Position numbers and translations under genes: made by a program. Positions 23,119 through 34,863 of a stretch of 64,000 nucleotides of DNA are shown here, piece by piece. Below the pieces are notes generated by a model. It was not told where the DNA came from. It saw only the letters and a list, made by a program, of their open reading frames with translations, and searched no databases. Source of the DNA: Tolypeutes matacus (lineage: Eukaryota > Chordata > Mammalia > Cingulata > Chlamyphoridae); contig JAKSZT010017954.1 of assembly GCA_026826555.1 (NCBI GenBank), positions 7,575,514-7,639,513 of the forward strand. Direction: 5' to 3'. How positions within the stretch are numbered: position 1 is the first letter of the stretch; the number at the start of each line of letters is the position of its first letter.

Positions 23119-23720
23119 GTTGGTGTGGCAGTTTGAGATTATTTATGAACCCCAAAAAGAGAGATTATGTTTGTAAACTAATCTATTCCTCTGGGTGTGA
23201 TACCCTTTGACTGCATTAGACTTGCTGACATGTCTTGATTAAATTACCTGTTAAGATTAGGGCTTTGATTTGACCACATCAGTAGGGCATGACTCAGGGT
23301 TGAGTCCCTGCCCCCTTGGTGGGCTGATATAAATGGACACTTACTCAAGAAGACACACAGGAGAAGAGAGGGCTCCGTAGACACAGAAGTGGATGAGAAG
23401 AGAGAGAGAACTTCGTCAGTTTTGATCCTGGAGCTCCAGGGAGAGACGAGCCCTATGTCAGCCTCCAGCTGAGATGGGAAGAAGCTGGGCTCACAGAGCT
23501 TTAAGAGGAATAAGGAAGGAGAGACCAGGCAGAGATTGCCCACCATCTTGCTTCAACTTGGGGCAACAGACTTTGGTAAGAAAGTACCTCTTATCATACC
23601 TTGAGTTGGACTCTTTAGCCCTACTTGTAACTAAGTTTTTTACCCCATATAAATACCCTTTATAAAAGCAACAGGTTTCTAGTTTGCATCAGCACCCCTT
23701 TGGCTGACTAATACAGTTGT
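23119..23720 (+). mobile_element. MaLR-like solo LTR, nearly complete
   Basis: The LTR runs from tgtggcagtttgag at 23124 to gactaataca at 23715 (592 bp, TG...CA). Flanks gttgg (23119-23123) and gttgt (23716-23720) agree in four of five bases. The end gactaataca is like that of MaLR/THE1 LTRs. No internal region is present, so it is a solo LTR. Confidence 0.75.
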
Positions 23721-25740
23721 TCATAAGCCATGGCTTGGTTGGTGTAGCTTGCATAGGTGTGTACCAGCCACTTCTCTGGTTAAGCGTGTGCCTTCAGTGC
23801 TCAGGACCTCATGGAATTCAGGCAGCAAGCAGAAGAGGACTGCGTCATACACTTGACTTTCTTTTCCCATTACTTCTACCTGGCAAGGGGATGCCACTGT
23901 TTGAAAAATGAACCTCTTTGCTGAGCTGCTGGACCACACTGAATGCTTTCTTGTGTTGGAGCCCTTTTACCCCTAAGTTTGAGAAGGCAGGATGGGTGGG
24001 GGGTATATTTGGAGTGTGTCTGATGCTGTCACTGGACCTGACCAGGTCACCAAAGAGCATTGCTGACCACACTTGGAGAGAAGGTGTATTAATTCTGGAA
24101 GTGAAGGGGCAATTCCCACAGGGGCTGCAATCCAGTGTAATTTCTAAAAATAAAGCACATTTGGAATTTAAGAGGTAGGTTCTAAGGACCTGAACTCTCC
24201 ATTTTGAAGGAGATTTGATGTTGGGTGGATTTGATGATGATGAAAATGGAGACTTTTGGAAGGGGAGAAAGCGCTTGCCTCAGATGCTGCACAGAAAGGA
24301 CGCCACACAAGGGCCCTTACCTCCCACACCTGCCCACAGCCGTGGAAGGAGCAGATGGGAAGTGGTGCCTGTCCCAAAGACTGTCATAACTCCTCAGGAG
24401 CTTTCTAATTGGAGGGAGGCTGCCCTTGGGATGTTGAGGGTGTTTTCTGACTCCAGCTGACTCCTCTGTGTGACTCCCCACAGTGTCTTCCCTCTCATTT
24501 CACTCCACTTTGCCTTCCGAGCCCCTAGAGCTCGGGGGTGGTCTGGGTGCTGATGGCATGCTACCTCCATCGTCCACTCCAATTGCATGTTTATGGAGTA
24601 CTTTGATGATAGAAAGGAATCAACCTGGTAGGAATTTTCAGAGCCTCATATGAGTCTCTGGTCCCTGGCTTATACGGCTCAATCTCTAAGCAAGCCTGGA
24701 AAGGGTTTTTCTGGAAAACCCTGGAAGAGAAACCGCAAGAAGTGCTGGTGCCTCTGTTGTGTTCAGAAGTGCTGTAGCTGCCTGCTTCTTCTGTCTGTTC
24801 TTGAACACTCAAGTGTGAGCCGTCCTTTAAATCCAGCTCACATCTCCTCTCCCCTGCCCTCCCCGCCCACCTCAGCTGATCTATTACATGTGTTGTAGAT
24901 ACATACACTTGGCACTCAGCATTGACGGCCTTGCATTACAAACTGCCTTTTTACAAGTGTTTAATGTGCCTTAGCTGTCACTTCCTGGAACTCGCAGTTA
25001 CTGATGGCAGGATTAGATTTGGGCAGGCCTTGGTAATTAGCCCCTTCCCTCCGGTGAGGCAGATGTTCAGAACAGAGCCTCGTGGGCGTGGTTGCAAACA
25101 GAGGCCAGAGCTGGGGGATCCTCTAGGAGAGCCGTGCACAGCGACAGATAATGGGAGCCAAATGATATGGAGAAATCCAGAAAAGCCCTGAAAGGGGAAA
25201 CCTCTCCTTCCACGGGACCTGAGGTGAGGAGGAACAGGATCTACACCCTGTGAGTGCCCCCCCCCCCATTGGTCCCGCCCAGGCCTCCAGGGCGCAGGTA
25301 CAGCCAGGTGTGCCTTTCACACCCAGCAGGCTTAAGGTCCTGGCTCTCATTTAATTCTGACCCTGCCCAGAGGGGTGGAGGGGCACAGCCTGAGTTAGGC
25401 CCGGGTCAGGGAGGGGGGCTGCCATGCCTCAGGACTCGTTAGTAGCAGGATCTTTGTGATGCCCTGGTGTGGTCAAGGGCAGGCCTGGTTTCTCTCTATT
25501 TGGGGTCCTTCAGTTAAGGGGCTTTTGATAAGTCCTGGAGGGTGGGGTGATTCATAGCCAGAATGCCAGGAGTTGGTCCACTGTCACCAGCCATTTTAGC
25601 CCCAGGTAGGTGGAGCTGGCTTCTGCTCACCCCATCCCACTTGAAGGTGTTTCTGACTCAGGCACACTAACCACACTTCCTCTCACCCCAGCCCCGTGGT
25701 CCATAGGTATGGTGCAACCGGCCTCAGGGTGGGCTCCTAA
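23721..25740. other. Intronic, largely unique sequence
   Basis: No gene or clear repeat seen. A run of nine or so C's lies near 25257. Several frames of 60-105 codons lack family signals. Confidence 0.5.
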
Positions 25741-25744
25741 TTGG

Positions 25745-25850
25745 GCTTTTAGGGCAGAGATGAGGAAACTGAGGCTTAGAGAGATTAAGCAACTTAGTCA
25801 AGTTCCCCCAGTCAGGAAGTGGCTGAGGGAAGAATCGTGGGGGTCCTTTG
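25745..25850 (-). mobile_element. MIR SINE fragment
   Basis: Contains 'gatgaggaaactgaggctta' followed by 'gattaagcaacttagtcaag', the classic antisense MIR core. Confidence 0.75.
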
Positions 25851-25984
25851 CTTGTTACAGGGACCTCACCCTACCTCGCCCACGTTGGGGCATTTGCGAG
25901 AGTCTAAACACTGTGCAATGCGGTTCACCATCAGGGCACCCCCTACTGCTTTCTGGATGTACAGCTAAGCTGTGGGACTTAGCT

Positions 25985-26170
25985 GTTCTAAGCTAAGAAC
26001 AGCTGTTCTCTGTTCTCTCATTTCCTCATCTATAAAAAGGGAATGATGATACTGCCTACCTCATAAGGTGGTTGTGAGGATTAAACAAGATAATGGGGTA
26101 TATGGAATCGTCCAGCAGATTCTGGCATGGAGCCTGTGCTAAACAATTGTTGGGTATCCATCATCGTTAT
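25985..26170 (+). mobile_element. MIR SINE fragment
   Basis: Contains 'catttcctcatctataaaaa', 'ctacctcataaggtggttgt' and 'gaggattaaacaagataatg', the MIR sense core and 3' part. Confidence 0.8.
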
Positions 26171-27598
26171 CTGTGGCCTTCTGAGCCTCCTGGATCACTT
26201 GGCATCAAAATCCGTTTCCAATGGTGGAAATGATGGGAATGTTTTGAGGTCCTCATTTTGTTTCCAGGCTGTCAGATTGCATCACAAGTGTATCCTGAGA
26301 CCTCTTATCTGTACTACGTTGTGTCCATCTAAGTTGTTTCCTTAAGAAATGGTTGTGGGCAGGAGTATGCTTCTAGGGGACTAGGCCAACTCTTTGGGCT
26401 TTGGCTTCTTTCTTCCCTGGAGGACTCGGGGCTTGACGTTCTTTCCTGTTGGCTGCAGTTCTCTCTAGTGCATTCTAAGAGGCAGTACAGTCTTCAGGGT
26501 CTCCTGCTCTTAATCACCACCAATTAAGTAAGAACATAGTACTTCTGGTTGTTAAGTGCATGAAATAAATGCCAGTCACTCTGGGACCAGGGGGATGAGG
26601 GAGGGTGTTGGTGGGAAGGATTCCATGGGTTACTCTTGGGGAGTTTCAGGTTCAAAGAAGCTTCCGGGCATATGGACAGACACATATGGCATTAGCTTTA
26701 TTAGAGACTTCACTTTTTGTGGGTTTTCCCTGCTTTATTTTCTTTATAAGGACAGTTGAGCGGAGACTCTTTTCCCCTATTAGGCCTTTGAGGAGGGCAG
26801 CCTGCTCTTGAATTTCTCTGAAGCCCACTTCAGGCCTCGAGCATCGATTGAGATTGATTCAGAACTTAAGATAGTTTTCTTGCCATCAATCTTCTTTCTG
26901 ACAAAGGATGGTTTATTGCTTACTGACTAGTTATTGAAATGAAATTTGTGATTTCTGGGGCCCAGATCCAGAGCCTACGTTATTAGAGGGAGCTATGGAT
27001 TTCGAGGTATTTTGTGATTCGTACGGCATGCCATCCTCTCTGCTCTCCCTAGATGCCTTTCCAACCTGGAATTGACTCTTAGCCTTACCATCATCCAGGC
27101 TATTCATACTATCTGGGATTTGCAGCCTGGGAGGCCAGTGGGGAGGCAGGAAGCTGGTCTGATTTTGGATGTTCTGTTATATGCAGACATGGCTCGAGCT
27201 GACCGCTCCCTTTCCCAGATTCACCTGCCCCAGTCTGCTTAGCCCTGGCTATTGCCTCTGAGGGCTCCATGTAGACCACGCTGACTTCTGAGCATCTTCC
27301 ATCCCTGCAGCTTGGCAGGAACTTGGAGTATGAGGGAGAAGGAATTTGTTCACATCAACTACAGTGTGCAGGTTGTGGAGCTACCTGGATAGCCCACGTG
27401 GTTTGGGGTCATTGAGCCATAGCAGGAAGTGGTTCGGCATCGATTCCTGAGGGCAGAGGCCAACTGGTTCTCTTTTCTTTTGAGTGCCTGGTATTTTCCC
27501 CTGGCCCATGAGGCCTATCTCTTTCTTTTCCCTTCCTGAACTCATCTTCTGCCCTGTTGGTGTCTGACGGGAGGTGACGTATGTATCCATGAGTGCCT
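26171..27598. other. Intronic, largely unique sequence
   Basis: No recognised repeat or coding pattern. Confidence 0.5.
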
Positions 27599-28565
27599 TA
27601 GTTTACTCTTTATTTTTTTTTTTTATTTTTTATTTTTTTTATTATGGGTAAAAATAAATTCTCACAATACATACAAACATTTGTAAAATGATATATAAAT
27701 ATATATGCATATATGTGTATTTGCTTACAAAAATGTTATTTATATATATATATATATACATATATTTTAAGAGTTGCTTAGATTACCTAAAATATTACAC
27801 GGAACCCACTGGGATTCCCATGTTGCCCACCTCCCACACCTCCCACCACATCCCACACAAACATCTCCCACAGTGTGGCCCACCAACCTCAATGAACTTA
27901 CACATCCTGGAGCCTTGCNNNNNNNNNNNNNNNNNNNNNNNNNNNNNNNNNNNNNNNNNNNNNNNNNNNNNNNNNNNNNNNNNNNNNNNNNNNNNNNNNN
28001 NNNNNNNNNNNNNNNNNNNNNNNNNNNNNNNNNNNNNNNNNNNNNNNNNNNNNNNNNNNNNNNNNNNNNNNNNNNNNNNNNNNNNNNNNNNNNNNNNNNN
28101 NNNNNNNNNNNNNNNNNNNNNNNNNNNNNNNNNNNNNNNNNNNNNNNNNNNNNNNNNNNNNNNNNNNNNNNNNNNNNNNNNNNNNNNNNNNNNNNNNNNN
28201 NNNNNNNNNNNNNNNNNNNNNNNNNNNNNNNNNNNNNNNNNNNNNNNNNNNNNNNNNNNNNNNNNNNNNNNNNNNNNNNNNNNNNNNNNNNNNNNNNNNN
28301 NNNNNNNNNNNNNNNNNNCATTGTCAGTGATTTACAGTATAGTTTTCAATTTAGATGATACAGTTAAATAATTTTGATGATATTTACCATGTCCTGTGTC
28401 CATTACTGAAAGGTAATGAAAAACCTTCCCCATGACCACCAAACATCCCATTAGATCTTGACTGTTCCCTTCTCCCCAGCCCCCCAGGGCCCATGATACC
28501 CCCCTCTCCTAACCCATGGAATGTCAAGATTCACAGTTACATGCCCTGGGTAGTTTACTCTTTAT
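27599..28565 (-). mobile_element. Antisense LINE-like retroposon with TSD, containing a gap
   Basis: A perfect 15-bp duplication tagtttactctttat lies at 27599-27613 and 28551-28565. The left end of the insert is a T-rich run (poly(A) on minus) followed by 'attatgggtaaaaat'. Positions about 27650-27918 match 59756-60030 at roughly 96% by eye. A run of N interrupts the body. I infer a 5'-truncated LINE (probably L1 3' UTR); the coding part is not seen. Confidence 0.8.
27919..28318. other. Assembly gap (400 N)
   Basis: Exactly 400 undetermined bases inside the retroposon. Open frames drawn across it are artefacts. The real length may differ. Confidence 1.
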
Positions 28566-28934
28566 AGCAGGTGCTAAATGCTTTAATTGTCCACCTGTCC
28601 ATCTATTCAGCAGATTCCCAGTATCTTCTACGATTCAAGCAGTGAGCTGGCTTTAGCGATATCTGTTGTAAAAAAAAGACACTGTCTACTTCCCTAGAGC
28701 TTAAAGACCAGCAAGATATGTTGATTTTAATAATAATAGTTGTATTCATTTGGTCTGCCATCAAGTGAGCAGTGAATGCATAAAGCCCTGGGAAAGTCAG
28801 GTGAATTGCTTGGGGGCAAGGTAAATTTGGAGACCTGGACCCAGTCTAAGAAGAGAGTCCCGTGGGAAGAGCCTGGTTGAGTGAAAGCTCTGGAAACTTG
28901 GCCAGTGGTAGTCAAGAAAATATAAAAGGGAATG

Positions 28935-29670
28935 GAGGCACTTCACACCCATTAGGATGCCTGTGGTTAAAAAAACGAAAATAACAAGTGTTGGTGAGGA
29001 CGTGGAGAAACAGGAACCCTTGTACATTGTTGGTGGGAATGCAAAATGTAACCACTGTGGAAAACAGTTGGCGGTTCCTCAGAAAGTTAAACAGAGAATT
29101 ACCATATGACTGGTAATTCCACTTCTAGGTATATTCTCAAAAGAATTGAAAACAGAGACTTGGGCAGATATTTGCTCCCCACTGTTCATAGAAGCATTAT
29201 TCACAATAGCAAAAGGTGGCAGCAACCCAGGGTCCATAATGGAAGAAGGGATAAACAAGCTGCGGTATATCTATATAATGGAATATTGTTCAGCCATAAA
29301 AAGGAAAGAAATTCTGATACATGTGACAACATGAATGAACCCTGATGACATCACGTTGAGTGAAGTAAGTCAGACACAAAGGGACACATAATGTATGACT
29401 TCACTTAAATAACTAGAGTATCAAATTCATAGAGACAAAAAGTCTATTGAAGGTTATCAAGGATGGGGTGGGGGATTGGTCCACTAATGCTTAATGGGTA
29501 CATGGTTTCTGTGAAGGGGATAAAAACGTTCTTGAAATGGATGGTGGTGATGGTAGCACAACATTGTGATTGTAATTAATGCCACTGAATTGCACACTTG
29601 AAAGTGGTTAAAATGGGCAATTTTATGTTGTATAGATGTTACTACAATAATAATTTTTAAAAAAGACAAT
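28935..29670 (+). mobile_element. Old L1M 3' end, sense
   Basis: Shows the well-known L1M ORF2 C-terminus and 3' UTR: 'acattgttggtgggaatgca', 'ggaatattgttcagccataa', 'gaattgcacacttgaaagtg' and 'aaaatgggcaattttatgtt'. Ends A-rich at about 29650-29670. The 62- and 79-codon plus frames are ORF2 remnants. Confidence 0.85.
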
Positions 29671-29689
29671 GCAAAAAAAATTTAAAAAG

Positions 29690-31310
29690 CTAAAAAAATA
29701 ATGCACATGCACAATTATTAGAATTATTGTCATAAAAGCACAGGTAGAAGATACAGAACTCTATAAACAGAATTCTAGAGTGGAAGAAAAGGGGAGATGG
29801 AGGGACCAGAAGAAGGACGGAGGGGCCAAGCAGGCAGAGTGGATCTTTTCATTGTCTGGCACTTGACAGCGTCTCTGAGTTCTCAAGTGTTGTTGCCCCT
29901 TTGACCCTTAGAAGTCTGTCTCTGGGCAAGGTGTGGGTTATGCTGACGGTTTTGCAGATGACGAAACCAAGGTGTAGAGAGGCCCCGAGTGCACCCAGGG
30001 TGTCGTGCTGGGGTGCGGTGGAGGCGTCTGGCTTCTGACATGCCCATGTGATTTATGGGATGGCCGCCTTGACCCAGGCAGGGGCTGGATCCGGGGGCCC
30101 TACTCCTTGCAGGCTCCGTCTCCCCCTTCACCAGAGGACATGGCCTGCTCCGGCCAGTGTGCTTTCCTTCCTTCTCAATCCTTGATTGTCTGTGCGTGGA
30201 GAAGGTGGTGCTGCTACAGTGCAGTTTGGCCTCTATGCTTTTTAATTCCAAAGCCCAGAAGCTGTTAAAAAACAAAGCCTAAAGGAAGCAGCTCCCTGCA
30301 TAAGTGTCGAGAGCAGGTGGGCATGGAGTGTGCTGGTGCCCGTCTGTCTGTGCTGCTGGGCGATGGCCTGAGAAGGAGCCACTGCTGCCTGCCCAAAGCA
30401 GGTGACCACAGGCCTCTGGTTGAGGGGCGCTGAGGGGCCGGCTGGGTGCCCTCTTGCCTCGGGTCACCACACAGTAAATGAGATGATTCCCGGTGTCTGC
30501 CCCCGGGGAGCCCGTCAATAACCATCCTCATCTCCATGGCAGCCCCCAGAAGTGAATTTATGGCGAATGGTAAAAACAAGGCCGCCTGATCAATGGATCC
30601 CTGGACAATCTCCTCCAGGAGATACAAACGAATATTGTAACAAAACTTTATTTTCTCCTGAAAATTGCCTACATGATTAATATGACCCGACATGGCCCAG
30701 GCTGTTCAGCATAAAAAACAGCCACCTTCCTTGCTCCCTCTTCAGAGCTGCTTCCCTCACCCCAGTCCTTCATCTCATTCCCTTTGTTTTGCTCTCTAAC
30801 ACCTTGTGCTGTATATTGTGCCGTCTCACACGAGGAGAAGAATGTATTAAAATTCATATCTCGGTATTCCGCTCTACATTACTTCTGCTTGGTATTTCCT
30901 ATGTGGCTTAGACTAAGCATAAAATAAAGTTCCCCGGGGCTGCCTGGACAGAGCCCCAGCGACTGAGGGATGCAAGGCTCGTTTCCTGGGTTTTAAATCA
31001 TCTCTTGCATCACTGGGAGCCTCAGACACCTGGGCAGAGCCAAAGCTCCATGGCCCAGAGTCCAGGCTGGAAGAAAAAGACCCTTCCCTCTAATCCCATC
31101 TTCAGGGGTGAGGGTGGCTGGAGAGGAGAGGATGGGGACCCCTTGGGCTGGTGGTGCTGTCTCCAGCCCCCGGGAGATTTGTAGGAGTCAGGGTGCGTGT
31201 AGCAGAGAACCTACTTCCCCTCTTCCGATTATTTTCCTGTGTGTTTTTTGTCCTCTCCTAGAATGTGAGCTCCTGAGAACAGGTGTCTCCAGTATAGTGC
31301 TGTGCAGGTG
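29690..31310. other. Repeat-poor intronic sequence, possible conserved element
   Basis: No gene seen. From about 30500 to 30960 the sequence is free of recognisable repeats and rich in short AT motifs typical of conserved non-coding DNA (gattaatatgac, tatggcgaatgg, caaacgaatattg). Whether it is conserved cannot be judged from one sequence. The 142-codon minus frame at 30265-30693 has no family signal. Confidence 0.4.
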
Positions 31311-31312
31311 TT

Positions 31313-31850
31313 GGGTTCAGAAGATGTGCTAGTTTGGGTTCCCCCAGAAACAAACCCTGATGCAAAGATTCGAGTGAAGCAGTTTATTTGGAAGATGAAG
31401 GGAGCACGGGTGGGGGGTGGAGAAGAGAGTCATCCCCAAAAAAGTGTGTGTGATGCAGATTGCTACTGTGGACAGCTGGAGCCCAATCCCATGGGGGACA
31501 CTCTGGGAGGCAGTGTGAACCTGCTCAGGGTTAACCTGCTGGGGTGGGGGGTGGCAAGGGAGCCGGGCGATGTGGACGTCAGCTCCCAGCAGCCTTTAGG
31601 TGAGAGTGTTGGGGGCGGGCTTGATTGCCTGCTCAGCTGGCAGCGAAGCAGGCTCCAGGCAAGGAGACACAGGTGCTGGGGCCCGCACCGAGGGCAGGAC
31701 AGAGATGCACGGGGGACACCAGCAGCCCGCGATAGAGGTGATGAATGTGGGCTGGCGCTTCCCCATTCCTTAGGGGTTGTAAATACGGGGGAAGCGGGGC
31801 TGGATCCCTTCACGCTCTCCTCCTTAGGTTTTATTCTCAGCTCTTAGCCA
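31313..31850. mobile_element. Diverged interspersed repeat, class uncertain
   Basis: The start 'gtttgggttcccccagaaac' followed by 'cagtttatttggaagatga' resembles a common mammalian interspersed repeat that I cannot name with confidence. The 181-codon plus frame at 31302-31847 lies in it and is not considered a gene. Confidence 0.4.
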
Positions 31851-31986
31851 AGGGAGGCCAGGAGGACACCAGTCACTAATCCCTTGAGAATACCTGTGTG
31901 AGGACTTGGCTGAACTTGTTAGCATGTCCAGTCACATGGGCCGTCTTTCTTCGTCTGACTCTGCCTCCCCCTTGCTCTGTCCCCAG

Positions 31987-32153
31987 GTGTAAGGAGCTGA
32001 AATACTCCAAGGACCTGCCGCAGATATCCATTATATTTATCTTCGTGAACGAGGCCCTGTCGGTGATCCTGCGGTCCGTGCACAGTGCCGTCAACCACAC
32101 ACCAGCGCACCTGCTGAAGGAGATCATTCTGGTGGATGACAATAGTGATGAAG
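31987..32153 (+). CDS. GALNT18: GALNT18-like internal exon 1 of 3 (GT-A domain, DDNSD motif)
   Basis: 167-bp exon of a polypeptide N-acetylgalactosaminyltransferase, a type II membrane protein of the secretory pathway whose family transfers GalNAc from UDP-GalNAc to Ser/Thr of proteins. The acceptor ctctgtccccag ends at 31986 and the donor GTATGG starts at 32154. One base completes a split codon, then 55 codons follow ([43 protein letters not shown]), then one base of the next codon. DDNSD (32135-32149) is the nucleotide-sugar-binding segment at the end of a GT-A beta strand. The sequence matches my memory of GALNT18 better than GALNT17. Members of this Y subfamily have weak or unproven transferase activity. 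The 5' exons encoding tail, anchor and stem are not in the window. Confidence 0.85.
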
Positions 32154-32758
32154 GTATGGGGGCCACCTACCTGCCCAGGGTTTTCTGGTGAGAAGGTCAG
32201 CAGGGAGGGAATGCCACTTTCATTCCAATGTGCACCAAAATTTCTCTGTCTCCTGGTCCCTGGGGAAGGGTGGGGAATGGGAAGTATTTTGGAGGAAGGA
32301 ATCCAGGCACATGCTGGCTCATTATTCCTGAAGTCCTCTAGGGCTTTTAAGAATAAATTACAGTTATGTATCCAGATCAGCTTCCAATTTTCATATAACC
32401 TAAAGTAGGATGTTGAAGGGCTGAATTTCTCCCCCACCTTGTCCTTTTCCAAGAGTCAAAAGAAAAAATAAAAGTGTGCCTTAAAAAAAGGAGACAAAAA
32501 AATAAATTTTAAAAAGATAAAAAGTGTGCCTGTGCTTGCTGAAGGCCAAGGAGGCTCCTCTTCTGAGCAGCTAAAGCAGTAGGAGCAGCGTGTGGAGGAG
32601 CAGAAGGACTGCTCTGGGAGTTGCTCCCAGGTCAGGAAAAGGCCAGGAGGATGCCCAGGACCATGCCAGGGGCCTGCTTAAAACCCGACATCTTCAGGAG
32701 CAGCAGGGGGAGCCTTTCCGATTTAATCGGCCCAAGACCTGAAGTCCCCCTGCCCCTT

Positions 32759-32964
32759 CTGGACTGAACTTTTTTTTTTTTAAAGATTTTATTTATTTAT
32801 TCATTTATCCCCCCCTTGCTGCTTGTGCTCGCTGGGTCAGCCAACCACACCGTGCGGGCGGGCCTGCCTTCACCAGGAGGCCCCGGGAACCGAACCCGGG
32901 GCCTCCCATATGGTAAATGGGAGCCCTACTGATTGAGCCACAGCCGCTTCCCTGGACTGAACTT
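32759..32964 (-). mobile_element. DAS-like tRNA-derived SINE, antisense, with TSD
   Basis: On plus: T-run, then attttatttatttattcatt, 'gcttgtgctcgctgggtcag', the B-box complement 'gggaaccgaacccgggg' and 'gattgagccacagccgcttcc'. It is flanked by a perfect 13-bp duplication ctggactgaactt at 32759-32771 and 32952-32964. Very close to the copy at 56184-56400. Lies about 0.6 kb downstream of the first exon. Confidence 0.95.
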
Positions 32965-33309
32965 GAGTGCACTTGAGCCCCGCAACAGCCCTCAGGGCAC
33001 TGCCATCTCCTGGGCCTCCAGTTTCTTCAGGACTGATGGCTCAGTGGTGGGTTTTCACATCCTCTGGCTTTTTTTTTTTCTTTACCTTTGTCCATTTCAT
33101 CATCAATAGAGTCTTCTAAAATTGACATTGATAATCTTCTTGTGAGGAGGAGGTTCTAGAGTTATCCAGCAAAGTCTTTCTCCTCCATGCAGCTTTCAGT
33201 GCCCTCCTCTCCCACCTCCGTGTGTGCTCACTGCAGACCCCTAGGCCCCCGCAGTACTCCAGTGCCTGCGAAGCACCGTGTCCCTCTGCAGGAAATCCCT
33301 GCCTCTACG

Positions 33310-33430
33310 TCCCTCTCCATTTGCTGACTAATTCCCACTCATTCCCAAGGTACCCCTTCAATGTCACCTCCTGGGAGAAGCCTCCACTGACCTCCTAAGG
33401 CCCCTGCTACTCTGCTATAGCACTTAGCAC
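33310..33430 (+). mobile_element. L2 (LINE-2) fragment
   Basis: 'aatgtcacctcctgggagaag' followed by 'cctccactgacctcctaagg' and 'tagcacttagcacatgg' is the sense L2 3' pattern. Confidence 0.65.
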
Positions 33431-33649
33431 ATGGTGTTGCCACGTCCTGCACAACTGGCCTCCAAGTGCAGGATCTTGTTTCACAGGCCTGGCTAGAGTC
33501 AGGGGAATGGGTGAGCAGCTGTGTAGGGCTGGGGAAGTGGTGGGAGGTGGCACAGAGAAGAGACAGAAAACCTGGAGATGAGAGGGAAGGGCAGATCCCT
33601 AAATGAGTTAGGATGCAGAGCCCTGTGAGAGGGGAAGACATGGATGGCT

Positions 33650-33845
33650 GAACCAGTGTTCTTAAGCTTTCATACCAGAATCTCCTGGAAGCCTTGTTTA
33701 AACAGATTGTGGGGACCCCCTGCCACTCCTCCCCCAGGAAGTTCTGCTTCTATAGGGGTGGGGCGGGACCTGAGAATTTGCATTTTTCCCAGGCTCCCCA
33801 GGTGATTGGTAAGGGGACCCCACTTTGGGAACAACTGAGCTAAGT
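33650..33845 (+). mobile_element. MER5A-type hAT DNA transposon
   Basis: 'agaatctcctggaagccttg', 'gggacctgagaatttgcat', 'aggctccccaggtgattgg' and 'accccactttgggaacaact' match MER5A. Confidence 0.85.
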
Positions 33846-34079
33846 CATCAAGCCTTGAGCTGGGTCTGTAAGTACCATTTCAGTGATTCATGCTTCAGGT
33901 CTAAATGCAGGTATTTAAAGGGTGAGAAAAGAGGGGAAGAGTTATTTGGTTCAATAAGACCATAAAGTTAACTCCCATTCATCCCCTTCTTCCCCAAATA
34001 CCTAGGGGACCACGACTTGACTATTTTGATGCTGTCTTCTTCCTTTTCATCCCCCATCTAGAGCCTCTCTACATTTGCT

Positions 34080-34564
34080 CCAGGACTGAGTCTCTTTAAC
34101 TGGAGGAGGCATCTAATATTTTTTATTGAGATTTTCTTTGTGACTAGTATGAAGTTTTGTAAATGTTCTGTATACACTTGAACGGACAGCCCCCCTCCAC
34201 TGTCATCATGGAATTGAATTCCTGCCAGGCATCAATTTTGTGTACTTAGACCATGAGCTAATTTTCTTAAATCTTTTTTGATAATGTTGTTTTAAAGTCT
34301 CCTCCTTCCTGTATCCCTAATAACATTTGATATCTGTATCTTGTTGTCAGTTTCTTTGGCAGCTATAGATTTGTATCTGCTTGTCGTCATTATGAGCCAT
34401 GGTTGTTATGTTAGATAATGCTGCCTTTATCTTAAAAGCATTACCTTTTATTCCCTTTTCCCTGAATTCTGGTTCTTCTAATATTAATATTGTCATCCCT
34501 GCTTATCTTTAGTTTGTTTGATTAAAATATTTTTTCCAGCCTTGCAATTTTGTTTTCTGATCTT
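34080..34564 (-). mobile_element. Ancient L1 remnant (endonuclease region), antisense
   Basis: 'cttctaatattaatattgtc' and 'gattaaaatattttttccagcc' resemble the antisense L1 endonuclease region ('agtatagctactcc...tctttttcca' in the younger copies here). Heavily decayed; interrupted or bounded on the right by a SINE. Confidence 0.45.
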
Positions 34565-34863
34565 AAAAGTAATGCCTGAGTGGATGTGGCTCACCTCCCA
34601 CATGGGAGGTCCTGGGTTCAGTTCCCAGTTCCTCCTAAAAGAAACAAACAATCAACGAGCAAGCAAGGAGCAACTAATGACAAACCAACAAGCAAAACCA
34701 ACGAGCAAAAACAATGAGCAAAACAACAAGCAGACGAGGGAGCCAACTCAGGGCAGCTGATGTGGCTCAGTGGTTGAGCGCCGGCTTCCCGCATGTGAGG
34801 TCCCAGGTTCAATCCCCCGTCTGGGTACCTCAAAAAAAAAAAAAAAAAAAAAAGTAATGCCTG
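34565..34863 (+). mobile_element. Dimeric tRNA-derived SINE with TSD
   Basis: Two tRNA-like heads in the same direction: 'gtggatgtggctcacctccc' with B-box-like gggttcagttccc near 34613, and 'gcagctgatgtggctcagtg' with aggttcaatcccc near 34805. They are joined by an A/C-rich linker with repeated variants of 'caa(c/g)gagcaaaa'. An A-run ends it. A perfect 14-bp duplication aaaagtaatgcctg lies at 34565-34578 and 34850-34863. Confidence 0.92.

Noticed and set aside
27688..28371. 227-codon and related open frames across the gap
   Set aside because: The frames consist mostly of N (unknown residues) and flanking retroposon sequence.
31302..31847. 181-codon frame just upstream of the first exon
   Set aside because: Lies in an interspersed repeat-like sequence and ends before the exon acceptor; not in the exon's frame and no GALNT similarity.
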